A stretch of 64,000 nt of DNA, from contig OZ245874.1 in the NCBI GenBank assembly GCA_965229335.1, positions 3,472,001-3,536,000 of the forward strand, in the 5' to 3' direction. Position numbers and translations under genes: made by a program. Below are positions 42,366-49,851 of this stretch, in pieces. Every line of letters starts with the position of its first letter. Position 1 is the first letter of the stretch. Under the pieces are notes generated by a model that saw only the letters and a list, made by a program, of their open reading frames with translations, searched no databases and was not told where the DNA came from. The stretch comes from JAFKFH01 sp017307375. Lineage in GTDB: Bacteria; Pseudomonadota; Alphaproteobacteria; Ferrovibrionales; Ferrovibrionaceae.

Positions 42366-43091
42366 TCAGGCATCGAACTCGATGATGACGCGCCGGTTCT
42401 GCTTGCCCTTGTTTTCGATCTTGCGGACGACGACCGGCCCGATCTCGCCGGTGCGGGCGACATGCGTGCCGCCGCAGGCCTGCAGGTCCAGATGGGCGCC
42501 GGTCGGCCCTACTTCGATAAGGCGCAGGCGCCCTTGCCCGGTCGGCGGCCGGACCGACATGGTCTTGACCAGCTCGGGATTGGTGTCGAGTTCGTCGTCG
42601 GTGACCCAGCGATGCGCGACCGCGTGGTCGCCGCGGATAAGCTCGTTGAGACGGGCGGTGACGCCGTCCTTGTCCGGCACCTCGCCGGCGATGTCGAAAT
42701 CGAGCCGCCCCTTGTCCTCGGCGACCTGTCCGCCGGTGACGGGGAAGGGCATCACGGCCGACAGCAGATGCAGGCAGGTATGCATCCGCATCAGCCTGTG
42801 GCGCCGCCCCCAGTCGAGCTTCATCGTGACCCGGGTTCCCACCGCCGGCACTTCGGCAGCGGGCGCCAGGACATGGGCGATCATGCCCGGGGCGCCGCCC
42901 TTTACCGTGTCGATCACGGCGATCTCCCGGCCATCCGCGAGCGTCAGGGTGCCGCGATCGCCGGGCTGGCCGCCGCCGGTCGGATAAAAGATGGTCCGGT
43001 CGAATTCGATGCCCTTCTCGCCGATCGCGGTGACCACCGCCTCGCAGGTTGCAAGATAGGAATCTTCACGGAACAGTTCGACCACGCTCAT
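42366..43091 (-). CDS. alaX: Alanyl-tRNA editing protein AlaX
   Basis: Free-standing homologue of the alanyl-tRNA synthetase editing domain, 241 residues, which removes mischarged Ser or Gly from tRNA-Ala. The N-terminal FYPTGGGQPGDRG segment and the zinc motifs HTCLH (HxxxH) and CGGTHVA are complete, the AlaX-M type. Its start overlaps the cysK stop (ATGA), tying it to cysteine synthesis. The link is plausible because serine is both the cysK precursor and the substrate of misacylation. Confidence 0.92.
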   Translation of the reverse strand: MSVVELFREDSYLATCEAVVTAIGEKGIEFDRTIFYPTGGGQPGDRGTLTLADGREIAVIDTVKGGAPGMIAHVLAPAAEVPAVGTRVTMKLDWGRRHRLMRMHTCLHLLSAVMPFPVTGGQVAEDKGRLDFDIAGEVPDKDGVTARLNELIRGDHAVAHRWVTDDELDTNPELVKTMSVRPPTGQGRLRLIEVGPTGAHLDLQACGGTHVARTGEIGPVVVRKIENKGKQNRRVIIEFDA

Positions 43092-44089
43092 GCCAGCCAC
43101 TCCGGCACCGGCAGGTTCTTCGAGCGCAGGAATTCCGGGTTGAACAGCTTCGACTGATAGCGCTGGCCGCCATCGCAGAGGATCGTGACGATGGTGTGGC
43201 CGGGGCCGAGTTCGCGGGCCAGCCGGATCGCGCCGGCGATGTTGATCGCGCTGGACGAGCCGAGCACCAGACCTTCTTCCTGGATCAGCCGGAAGATGAT
43301 CGGCAAGGCATCCTCGTCCCTGATCTGGTAGGCGAAGTCCGGGGTGATGCCTTCGAGATTGGCGGTGATGCGTCCCTGGCCGATGCCCTCGGTGATCGAT
43401 GAGCCCTCGGCCTTCAGTTCGCCGTGCTTGTAGTAGTTGTAGAGCGCGGCGCCCAGCGGGTCGGCAATGGCCGTCCTGATGCCGGGGTTGCGCTCCTTGA
43501 GCGCCATGTGGATGCCGGCGAGTGTTCCGCCCGAGCCGACTGCGCACACGAAACCGTCGACCCGCCCCCCGGTCTGGGTCCAGATCTCGGGACCCGTCGT
43601 CTCGTAGTGCGCCTTGCGGTTGGCGGTGTTGTCGAACTGGTTGGCCCAGATCGCGCCGTTCGGTTCGCTCGCCGCGATTTCCTCGGCCAGCCGGCCGGAA
43701 TAGCGGACGTAGTTGTTGGGGTCCTTGTAGGGCACCGCCGGCACCAGTCGGAGATCCGCGCCGCACAGGCGCAGCATGTCCTTCTTCTCCTGGCTCTGGG
43801 TTTCCGGCATGACGATGACGGTGCGGAAACCGAGGGCGTTGCCGACCAGAGCGAGGCCGATCCCGGTGTTGCCCGCCGTGCCCTCGACGATCACGCCGCC
43901 GGGCCGCAGCTGGCCGCGGTCGATCGCGTCGCGCACGATGCCGAGCGCGGCCCGATCCTTCACCGATCCGCCGGGATTGAGGAATTCGGCCTTGCCAAGG
44001 ATGGTGCAGCCGGTCTCTTCGGAGGCGCGGCGGAGCTTGATCAGCGGCGTGTTGCCGATGGCGTCGAGGAAACCGTTTCGATAGTCCAT
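43088..44089 (-). CDS. cysK: Cysteine synthase (O-acetylserine sulfhydrylase)
   Basis: PLP enzyme of 333 residues making cysteine from O-acetylserine and sulfide. The PLP Lys is K44 in NPGGSVKDRAA, the substrate loop is EGTAGNTGIGLA, and the phosphate cradle is VGSGGTLAG. The insertion of about ten residues after PETQSQEKKDM and the GSSSAINIAGA end are characteristic of the CysK group that also includes cystathionine beta-synthase-like enzymes. First gene of a cysK-alaX-sseA-acetyltransferase unit. Confidence 0.92.
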   Translation of the reverse strand: MDYRNGFLDAIGNTPLIKLRRASEETGCTILGKAEFLNPGGSVKDRAALGIVRDAIDRGQLRPGGVIVEGTAGNTGIGLALVGNALGFRTVIVMPETQSQEKKDMLRLCGADLRLVPAVPYKDPNNYVRYSGRLAEEIAASEPNGAIWANQFDNTANRKAHYETTGPEIWTQTGGRVDGFVCAVGSGGTLAGIHMALKERNPGIRTAIADPLGAALYNYYKHGELKAEGSSITEGIGQGRITANLEGITPDFAYQIRDEDALPIIFRLIQEEGLVLGSSSAINIAGAIRLARELGPGHTIVTILCDGGQRYQSKLFNPEFLRSKNLPVPEWLA

Positions 44090-44147
44090 GAACCTGATCT
44101 AACGGGGTCCCCCCGCCCTGGTCAAGCAGTGTGGATGACCCTGGATT

Positions 44148-44999
44148 CTACACCAGGATCACGCCCCAATCGCCCAGGATCCGGAAACCGAGACTGAAAT
44201 AGGCGCGGCGTGCCGGCTGGTTGCCGGTTCCGGTGAACAACACCGCCCGCGCCGCTCCGCGGGCGGCGGCTTCGGCCATCGCACCGGCGACGACACGTCG
44301 GGCATGGCCCTGGCCGCGCCGATCCGGCGGGGTGTAAACCCCGCCGATCTGGACCCGTTCGGCCAGCACGGCATTGTAGGCGCAATAGGCAAGCGGACGA
44401 TCATCGTCGCCGACCAGCACAAAATCGTGACCTTCGCCATGGCGCAGGGTTATTTCCTCGGCCGACGCTGCGGTCAGGGCATCCGACGGCTCGGCATTGT
44501 AGGCTTCGACGTGATAGGCCACCCGCCAGTCGGTCAGCAGCGCCAGTTCGTCGAGGCGCGGTGCGCGAACCCTCAGGCCATCCGGCGGCGGCGGTGTCAT
44601 CGCGGCCAGATCACAGCCGAACAGTTCCTCTCGCCCGAAAAACCGGGGCGGTTGCAAGGTCAGGCCCAGGGCTTCGCGCACCCGCATGACCTGATCGAGC
44701 GGCCCGGTCATGCCGACCACCGGGCGTGGTGGCGACAGGGCGTCGGCCGTTCGGGCCAGCGCCTCGGTCGCCATCGGCGCCTGGACGGCCAGCATGCCGT
44801 TCCAAAAATGGGCGAGCACACCGACGATCGCGTCGCCGAGAAAGGCGGCGACCCAACGGCCCTGATAGGCATCCGCGCCGTCGACGAGCCCCGCGGCAGC
44901 AAGGTTCGAGCGCAGGAACATCGACGCATCGGCATGGCAGTCGAGGAACCGCAGCAGCGCCGCTTCGTCGCCCGGTTCGAGTTCGCGGATCGACGTCAT
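44148..44999 (-). CDS. GNAT-family acetyltransferase, two-domain
   Basis: A 283-residue protein. The second half holds the canonical GNAT core (VQIGGVYTPPDRRGQGHARRVVAGAMAEAAARGAARAVLFTGTGNQPARRAYFSLGF), including the acetyl-CoA loop RRGQGHA. The first half is a degenerate related domain. The substrate is unknown. Its start overlaps the stop of the gamma-glutamylcyclotransferase-like gene by 4 nt. Confidence 0.85.
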   Translation of the reverse strand: MTSIRELEPGDEAALLRFLDCHADASMFLRSNLAAAGLVDGADAYQGRWVAAFLGDAIVGVLAHFWNGMLAVQAPMATEALARTADALSPPRPVVGMTGPLDQVMRVREALGLTLQPPRFFGREELFGCDLAAMTPPPPDGLRVRAPRLDELALLTDWRVAYHVEAYNAEPSDALTAASAEEITLRHGEGHDFVLVGDDDRPLAYCAYNAVLAERVQIGGVYTPPDRRGQGHARRVVAGAMAEAAARGAARAVLFTGTGNQPARRAYFSLGFRILGDWGVILV

Positions 45000-45397
45000 C
45001 GCCCGAACTGTCTCAGAAAGGCCTGCTTGTGCCGCCGGGTCCAGTCGTCGAGATCCCAGCGGATCGGTCCCGCCTTCAGCCCGCGCAACGGGAAATAGGC
45101 CTGGGCGGCGACGGTCCCGCCGTCGGCCGCCACCCGCACCGATTGCCGGCGATATCCCGGCCCTTCGTAGCCATCGAGCAGCTGCCAGTCGGCAGAGGAA
45201 AGCCCGGAGATCAGCGTACCCGGCGTCGCCGTGCCGGCGCGCGGCACCAGGACCGGATAGCATTGGCCGACCACGGTGAGCGCGACATGGCCGGGCAGGC
45301 GACCGGGGGGTCCCATTTCCGGAAGGCGGCCGAGAACCGCGGTCAGTACCTCGGGATCGCGCAGCGTGCCATAGGCGAACAGGCGGTCCGTCGCCAT
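44996..45397 (-). CDS. Gamma-glutamylcyclotransferase family protein (AIG2-like)
   Basis: A 133-residue protein with the family opening LFAYGTLRDPEVL and the core strand GHVALTVVGQCYPVLVPR, followed by G-T-L-I-S-G-L and DGYEGPGYRRQSVRV. The second acidic residue in the DGYEG segment is the catalytic Glu position. It may act on gamma-glutamyl peptides or amines, as in glutathione turnover. Adjacent to a HAD hydrolase gene upstream (2 nt) and a GNAT gene downstream. Confidence 0.82.
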   Translation of the reverse strand: MATDRLFAYGTLRDPEVLTAVLGRLPEMGPPGRLPGHVALTVVGQCYPVLVPRAGTATPGTLISGLSSADWQLLDGYEGPGYRRQSVRVAADGGTVAAQAYFPLRGLKAGPIRWDLDDWTRRHKQAFLRQFGR

Positions 45398-45399
45398 GA

Positions 45400-46095
45400 T
45401 CAGGCGGGGTCTAGCGTGATCCAGCGCGCCAGGGCCTGGCGCAATTCGTCGATCGACGTGACCTCGGCATCCGGCAACTCGGTCCAGCTGCGCGGTGCCT
45501 GGGCGACATGCCGGCCGCCGCGGAACCGGATCGCGGTCATGCCCAGGGCCTTGGCCGGGGCGATGTCGTTGTCGATGCGATCGCCGACCATCACGCAACG
45601 CTCGGGTGCCACGCCCAACCCCTCGCAGGCGGCGAGGAACAGGCGCGTATCGGGCTTACGCAGGCCAAGGGTCGACGACACCTGGCGAAAGCCGAAGAAC
45701 CCCCCCAGGCCATAGGCGTCCAGGATCGTCAGGGTCGCGGCCGGCTGGTTGGCGACGATGCCGAGCTTGACGTCCTGGGCGTAGAGTTCGGCGAGCAGTT
45801 CGGTGACGCCGTCCCGCAACTGGAAGGTATCGCCGGAATGGGCGCGCTGCCCCAGCGCGAACCAGATGCGCTCGGCCAGGATCCGGTCCCCGCGGGCCAG
45901 GTTCCAGACGATCGCCTGGTAGGCATTCGGCGCGTAGGCGGCGACGGCCGCGTCGTTGGCTTCCTGGTAGCGCTCGGGCGAGACCCGCACGTTCGCCTCG
46001 GCGAACAGGGCGGTTATCTCATGATCGACCAACTGCTCGAAGGCCTCCTCCGTATCGATCACCCCGCCGACATCGAACAACACCGCTTCGATCAA
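45400..46095 (-). CDS. HAD-superfamily hydrolase
   Basis: Cytosolic phosphatase or dehalogenase of 231 residues. Motif I is VLFDVGGVIDT (nucleophile Asp8), motif III and IV appear as RKPDTRLF and MVGDRIDNDIAPAKALGM. The cap is alpha-helical. Substrate unknown. The frame starts with TTG at 46095 after an AGGACCAGGT stretch; an alternative later start is not obvious. First of a minus-strand series with the two genes that follow. Confidence 0.85.
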   Translation of the reverse strand: MIEAVLFDVGGVIDTEEAFEQLVDHEITALFAEANVRVSPERYQEANDAAVAAYAPNAYQAIVWNLARGDRILAERIWFALGQRAHSGDTFQLRDGVTELLAELYAQDVKLGIVANQPAATLTILDAYGLGGFFGFRQVSSTLGLRKPDTRLFLAACEGLGVAPERCVMVGDRIDNDIAPAKALGMTAIRFRGGRHVAQAPRSWTELPDAEVTSIDELRQALARWITLDPA

Positions 46096-46104
46096 ACCTG
46101 GTCC

Positions 46105-47496
46105 TCATTTCGCTTTCAGGGACTGGAACGCCGCCAGCGCGCGATCCCGCGCCAGCCGATGATCCACGATCGGGGCCGGATAGTCACGGGGCGGCTTGGC
46201 CAGCGTCCATGGTTTGTGGATCGCCGTTGCCGGCAAGCCACCCAGTTCGGGCAGCCAGCGCCGGACATAGGTGCCGTCCGGGTCGTAGCGCTCGCCCTGC
46301 AGGACCGGATTGAAGATGCGGAAATAGGGGGCCGCGTCCGCGCCGGACCCGGCGACCCACTGCCAGCTCGCGGCATTGTTGGCATGGTCGGCGTCGACCA
46401 GGTTGTCCCAGAACCAGGCCTCGCCGCGGCGCCAGTCGGTCAGCAGATGTTTGACCAGGAACGAGCCGGCGATCATGCGCACGCGGTTGTGCATGTATCC
46501 GGTGGACCGCAATTCGCGCATGCCGGCGTCGACCATCGGATAGCCGGTCTCGCCGCGGCGCCATGCCCGGAAGGTGGCCTTGTCCTCCACCCACGGGAAC
46601 CGGTCGAAATCGGCGCGCCAGTTGGCCTCGGCCAGACCGGGACTGGCCAGGAGCAGGTGGTAGGAGAATTCGCGCCAGCCGACCTCGGACAGGAATTTGG
46701 CGGCCCCGGTGCCGTCTTCACGCCCCCGCACGGCGTGCCAGACCTGGCGCGGGCTGATCTCGCCCCATGCCAGATGCGGCGACAAGCGAGAGGTGCCGTC
46801 CACCGCCGGCAGGTCGCGCAGCCGTCCGTAGTCGCCGAGGCCGCGATCGACGAATCGGGTCAGCCGGTCGCGGGCCGCGGTCTCGCCCGGCTGCCAGGCC
46901 GCGCGCAGGCCGCCGGCCCAATCCGGCGTCGACGGCAGCAGGCGCCAGTCATCGAGATCGTCGCCGCGACAGGCGGGACCCGGCATGAGACCGGGAACGC
47001 CGGAAGGTGCCGGCGGATCGCCCAGTGCCAGGGCAGCGCGCCAGAACGGGGTGAAAACCTTGAACGGCTCGCCTGCGCCGGTCATCAGCCGCCTGGGGCT
47101 GAACAGCAGGCTGTCGGCCACCAGGGTCAGCGTCACCCCATGCTGCCGCAGTGCCGGAATCAACGCACGGTCGCGGGCGATGGCATCGGGTTCGGGCCGG
47201 CTGCCGGCAAAAATACTGTCGGCGCCCGTCTCTGCCGCGATTTCCGCCAGGATCCGCGCGGCCGGACCGCGCCGCAAGACCAGCTTGAGCCCGCGCCGCT
47301 CCAGCCCGGCGGCCAGTTCGGCGAGGCTGTGATGGAGCCACCAGCGGCTGGCGCCCCCCAGCCGACGCATGCCGGGTGCCTCGTCGTCGAGGACGAACAG
47401 CGGAACGATCGGGCGGCCATCGGCAGCGGCGATCAGCGCGGGGTTGTCATGGAGCCGCAGATCGCGGCGAAACCAGAAGATGGCGGGGGCGGGCAT
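46105..47496 (-). CDS. phrB: Deoxyribodipyrimidine photolyase
   Basis: Flavoenzyme of 463 residues that repairs pyrimidine dimers in light. The photolyase domain starts with IFWFRRDLRLHDNPAL, and the FAD-binding region includes RLSPHLAWGEISPRQVW, GWREFSYHLLLASPGL, FPWVEDKATFRAWRRGETGYPMVDAGMREL and WFWDNLVDADHANNAASWQWVAGSGADAAPYFRIFNP. The tryptophan electron-transfer positions are present in the last block. It begins downstream of a LuxR-family gene region on the same strand and ends 9 nt before the HAD gene. Confidence 0.95.
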   Translation of the reverse strand: MPAPAIFWFRRDLRLHDNPALIAAADGRPIVPLFVLDDEAPGMRRLGGASRWWLHHSLAELAAGLERRGLKLVLRRGPAARILAEIAAETGADSIFAGSRPEPDAIARDRALIPALRQHGVTLTLVADSLLFSPRRLMTGAGEPFKVFTPFWRAALALGDPPAPSGVPGLMPGPACRGDDLDDWRLLPSTPDWAGGLRAAWQPGETAARDRLTRFVDRGLGDYGRLRDLPAVDGTSRLSPHLAWGEISPRQVWHAVRGREDGTGAAKFLSEVGWREFSYHLLLASPGLAEANWRADFDRFPWVEDKATFRAWRRGETGYPMVDAGMRELRSTGYMHNRVRMIAGSFLVKHLLTDWRRGEAWFWDNLVDADHANNAASWQWVAGSGADAAPYFRIFNPVLQGERYDPDGTYVRRWLPELGGLPATAIHKPWTLAKPPRDYPAPIVDHRLARDRALAAFQSLKAK

Positions 47497-47521
47497 GGCC
47501 TGTCATCGGTGCGAAAAGGAA

Positions 47522-47549
47522 GGGCCGGCCCCGGGATCGGGGCCGGCCT
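47522..47549 (-). terminator. Terminator after the LuxR-family gene
   Basis: GGGCCGGCCCCG-GGAT-CGGGGCCGGCCT (12-bp stem), followed on the minus strand by CCTTTT. It sits 48 nt past the LuxR-family stop. A second smaller GC stem (47559-47581) is nearby. Confidence 0.7.
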
Positions 47550-47597
47550 GATTCCTACGCATCCGAACCGGCCCCGGACCAGGGCCGGCATCCGCCT

Positions 47598-48062
47598 TCA
47601 GACGAGCTTGCGGGTCTGCAGCATCAGTGACGCCGCCTGGGTGCGGTTGCGGACGGCAAGCTTGCGGAAGACCTGGCGCAGATGGGCCTTGATGGTCACT
47701 TCCTGCAGGTCGAGCTGGCGGGCGATATCCTTGTTCGACAGCCCGTCGGCGACGCGCTCGAGCACCTCGCGCTCGCGCCGCGTCAGTACATGGAACGGAT
47801 CGTTGGCTGCCGCGGGGTCGGCCGCATTGGCGAACAGCACGGGCGCATCGGTCGCGGCCGTCATCTCGGCAACACGATCGCCGCCCAGGCCCGGCAGGTC
47901 GCGGCCCAGGATGACCAGCGAAAAGCGATCATGGCGGGCCATGGCGATGGCCCGATCGAAATCATCGGCGGCGGCAAATTCGACCTGGGGGTTAAGGGCG
48001 GCAAAGGCGGCCTTCAGCGAATCGATACCGCGGTCGGAACCATCGGCCAGCAAAATCTTCAT
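47598..48062 (-). CDS. LuxR/FixJ-type regulator with a degenerate receiver
   Basis: A 154-residue regulator: a short receiver-like domain (about 1-80) followed by a LuxR helix-turn-helix (LTRREREVLERVADGLSNKDIARQLDLQEVTIKAHLRQVFRKL, about 93-140). At the phosphoacceptor position the strand LVILG has Gly53 in place of Asp; Asp55 is two residues later. The acidic pair at the start is also incomplete (ADGSD, D7). It is probably not phosphorylated in the usual way. GGAGGTTGAG 5 nt before the ATG fixes the start. Confidence 0.85.
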   Translation of the reverse strand: MKILLADGSDRGIDSLKAAFAALNPQVEFAAADDFDRAIAMARHDRFSLVILGRDLPGLGGDRVAEMTAATDAPVLFANAADPAAANDPFHVLTRREREVLERVADGLSNKDIARQLDLQEVTIKAHLRQVFRKLAVRNRTQAASLMLQTRKLV

Positions 48063-48378
48063 CTCAACCTCCAAACAGGGAATGCCACGAAAACCGCAGC
48101 CTCTTGGAGGTGGTATAAGCAATCGCCGTGCCAATGACCGAAGAGCCTGATCGACGACCCGGATCGCCGATTTTCCGCCTCATGCGTTAGGCGTAGGGGC
48201 GAACGTGGCGAGGCGCATTCGCGCTACGCCTTTCGTATTGCATTGCATTTCGCAAATGGCTTTGCGATTCCGGCACTGACGCCGAAAGCCTTGCATTGCC
48301 CGAAAGCTGGGGCAACGGGGCGCCATGAAGCCAACATGGCGCCCTGTTCGATACCTCGCGGCAACCCGGAACGGTACC
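48063..48378. other. Intergenic region with inverted repeats upstream of the LuxR-family gene
   Basis: No gene seen. Two inverted repeats are present: AGGCGTAG / CTACGCCT (48189-48231) and TCGCAAA / TTTGCGA (48250-48267). The promoter of the LuxR-family gene should be here. At the far end is the XRE gene terminator. Confidence 0.5.
48314..48348 (-). terminator. Terminator after the XRE-family gene
   Basis: 14-bp stem AACGGGGCGCCATG / CATGGCGCCCTGTT with one G-U pair and a 7-nt loop, 31 nt past the XRE gene stop. Little of a T run follows on the minus strand. Confidence 0.7.
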
Positions 48379-48801
48379 TCAGGCAGCGGCGACCGCTGCG
48401 TCCTCTTCGGCTTCGGCGTCGCCGACCGCCTGGACCAGTTCGATCAGGCGCTCGCGCTTTTCCGGATCCTTGATCCGGTTGAAGGCGCGAATCAGGGTCA
48501 GCGTCTCGCGACGCGCCAGTTCGTCGGTCTCGTCGATATCGACAGGCAGGGTCGGGGCCTTGACGGTCTCGGTGTCGCCGAGATCATGGAAGAACCACTG
48601 CGGCGGCACATTCAGCGCCTGGCTGAGCGCGGCGAGGCGGGCTGCATCGATTCGATTGGTGCCGTTCTCGTACTTCTGGACCTGCTGGAAGGTCAGGCCG
48701 ATGGCATCGGCCAGCTGCCGCTGGCTCATGCCAAGAAGGATGCGCCGCTCGCGCACCTTTGCGCCTACCTTCTGGTTCAAGGGATGTAACCGCCTGGACA
48801 T
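48379..48801 (-). CDS. XRE-family transcriptional regulator
   Basis: A 140-residue cytosolic regulator. The lambda-repressor-like helix-turn-helix (about 12-68) reads VRERRILLGMSQRQLADAIGLTFQQVQKYENGTNRI; the remainder is helical and acidic-to-basic (LIRAFNRIKDPEKRERLIELVQA), ending in an Ala/Glu-rich tail. Proteins of this type are common in alphaproteobacteria as stress or growth-phase regulators; the specific target is unknown. GTGAGG 6 nt upstream of ATG 48801 sets the start. Confidence 0.88.
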   Translation of the reverse strand: MSRRLHPLNQKVGAKVRERRILLGMSQRQLADAIGLTFQQVQKYENGTNRIDAARLAALSQALNVPPQWFFHDLGDTETVKAPTLPVDIDETDELARRETLTLIRAFNRIKDPEKRERLIELVQAVGDAEAEEDAAVAAA

Positions 48802-48855
48802 GCTGTACCTCACGTCAGTTGAAGACCGATGGCTGAAGACCGCTGGCCGTCGCTA

Positions 48856-48896
48856 CCCTGAACAATGATCGATTGCTCAGCAATGACTGTTCAGGG
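48856..48896. promoter_or_regulatory. Nested inverted repeat upstream of the XRE-family gene
   Basis: CCCTGAACA (48856-48864) pairs with TGTTCAGGG (48888-48896) and encloses ATTGC-TCA-GCAAT (48872-48884). It starts 54 nt upstream of the XRE start and could be an operator for autoregulation or a cruciform. Confidence 0.5.
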
Positions 48897-49120
48897 CACC
48901 GACAACCTGATGATGTAAGCCTCTGCCGAATCGGCGCGGATGCCAAGTCGATTTGTTGTGACTCCGGTAATTTCATGCAACGGAATGACAACCGAAATTC
49001 GACATCCGGAAAGAGACGGGCGATCTCGCCATCCGCATTCGTCGGTTCGCGAGGCGAAACGCGACCAAGGCGATAAAGAAAAGCTAAAAGACTGGAAATA
49101 AACGACGACCACAAAACGAA

Positions 49121-49153
49121 ACGGGGCTGACTCTGATCGAGAGTCAGCCCCGT
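49121..49153 (-). terminator. Terminator of tRNA-Asn
   Basis: Perfect 14-bp stem ACGGGGCTGACTCT / AGAGTCAGCCCCGT with a 5-nt loop. On the minus strand it is followed by TTCGTTTTGT and lies 5 nt past the tRNA 3' end. Confidence 0.88.
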
Positions 49154-49158
49154 CGTAT

Positions 49159-49233
49159 TGGCTCCCCGGGCCGGATTCGAACCAGCGACCTAGCGGTTAA
49201 CAGCCGCTTGCTCTACCGCTGAGCTACCGAGGA
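49159..49233 (-). tRNA. tRNA-Asn (GTT)
   Basis: 75-nt gene including the CCA end. Acceptor TCCTCGG pairs with CCGGGGA, the D arm is GCTCAGCGGTAGAGC, the anticodon loop CTGTTAA reads GTT, and the T arm contains GGTTCGAATCC. Read on the minus strand. Confidence 0.97.
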
Positions 49234-49247
49234 TCGGTGCGGGCGGT

Positions 49248-49275
49248 TATGTAGCGCATCCGCCCCGGACTGCAA
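49248..49275 (-). promoter_or_regulatory. Promoter of tRNA-Asn
   Basis: On the minus strand -35 TTGCAG (49275-49270), a 16-bp spacer and -10 TACATA (49253-49248), 14 nt before the tRNA 5' end. Confidence 0.5.
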
Positions 49276-49431
49276 ACCCCTTTTTGTCCCCGATCGACTT
49301 TTTTTTGAAATCGCGCGCCGGGCGAGCCGGAATCCCGGCACCGGGGCAACGGCGTGGTTCGTGATTGCCGCACCCGTCTCGTGGTATAAACGGAAAAAGC
49401 GGGTAGAATCCGAGGGAAGCGAGGGCTTGGC

Positions 49432-49833
49432 ATGTGGACGAGGAACAAGGTCGCGACGGACAATCCGTTGATCGACCCCGACATGCACGAAGCCAAGGAT
49501 ACCGAGCGGGTCGAGAAGATCCTCGCGTCGGTGTCGATGGATACGTTCCAGATCGCCCAGCGGATTCGCGAGGGGCTGACCGGCGACGTGTCGTTCCGGG
49601 ACATCAATGACCACCAGACCCGCAACTTCATCACCAATGTGTTCGACGAGATCCGGCGCGATGCCTATCGCGACGTCGCGGTTTCGGCCCGTCGCGTCGC
49701 CACCTTGTGCCTGCGCGCGGCCGAGGATCTGCCCGAAGGCCACCAGCGCGTGGTGGCGAAGTGCCTGGCGGACATGTTCGACCAGTTCGCCGGCCAGCTC
49801 GAACGTCGCGAACCGGCGAACGCCAACGCCTGA
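49432..49833 (+). CDS. Hypothetical protein, 133 residues
   Basis: I do not recognise the family. The protein is soluble and mostly helical, with a conserved-looking core (FQIAQRIREGLTGDVSFRDINDHQTRNFITNVFDEIRRDAYRDVAVSARRVATLCLRAAEDLPEGH). It has no membrane segment or Cys cluster. The ATG follows an AG-rich stretch (GGGAAGCGAGGGCTTGGC). The next gene, also unknown, starts 18 nt past the stop, so the two are probably co-transcribed. Confidence 0.65.
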   Translation: MWTRNKVATDNPLIDPDMHEAKDTERVEKILASVSMDTFQIAQRIREGLTGDVSFRDINDHQTRNFITNVFDEIRRDAYRDVAVSARRVATLCLRAAEDLPEGHQRVVAKCLADMFDQFAGQLERREPANANA

Positions 49834-49851
49834 CGGCGCCTGGTGACAGCG

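Larger units (their letters stand above)
48802..49158. other. Non-coding stretch between the XRE gene and tRNA-Asn
   Basis: No gene recognised. It is less GC-rich than its surroundings. It holds the inverted repeat 48856-48896 and the tRNA terminator at its right end. I see no small ORF with a good ribosome site. Confidence 0.5.

Noticed and set aside
40875..47496. CRISPR array or other tandem repeats
   Set aside because: I looked for regularly spaced repeats here and elsewhere in the window and saw none.
48802..49233. Integration site at tRNA-Asn
   Set aside because: No integrase and no repeat of the tRNA 3' end found in the flanks.
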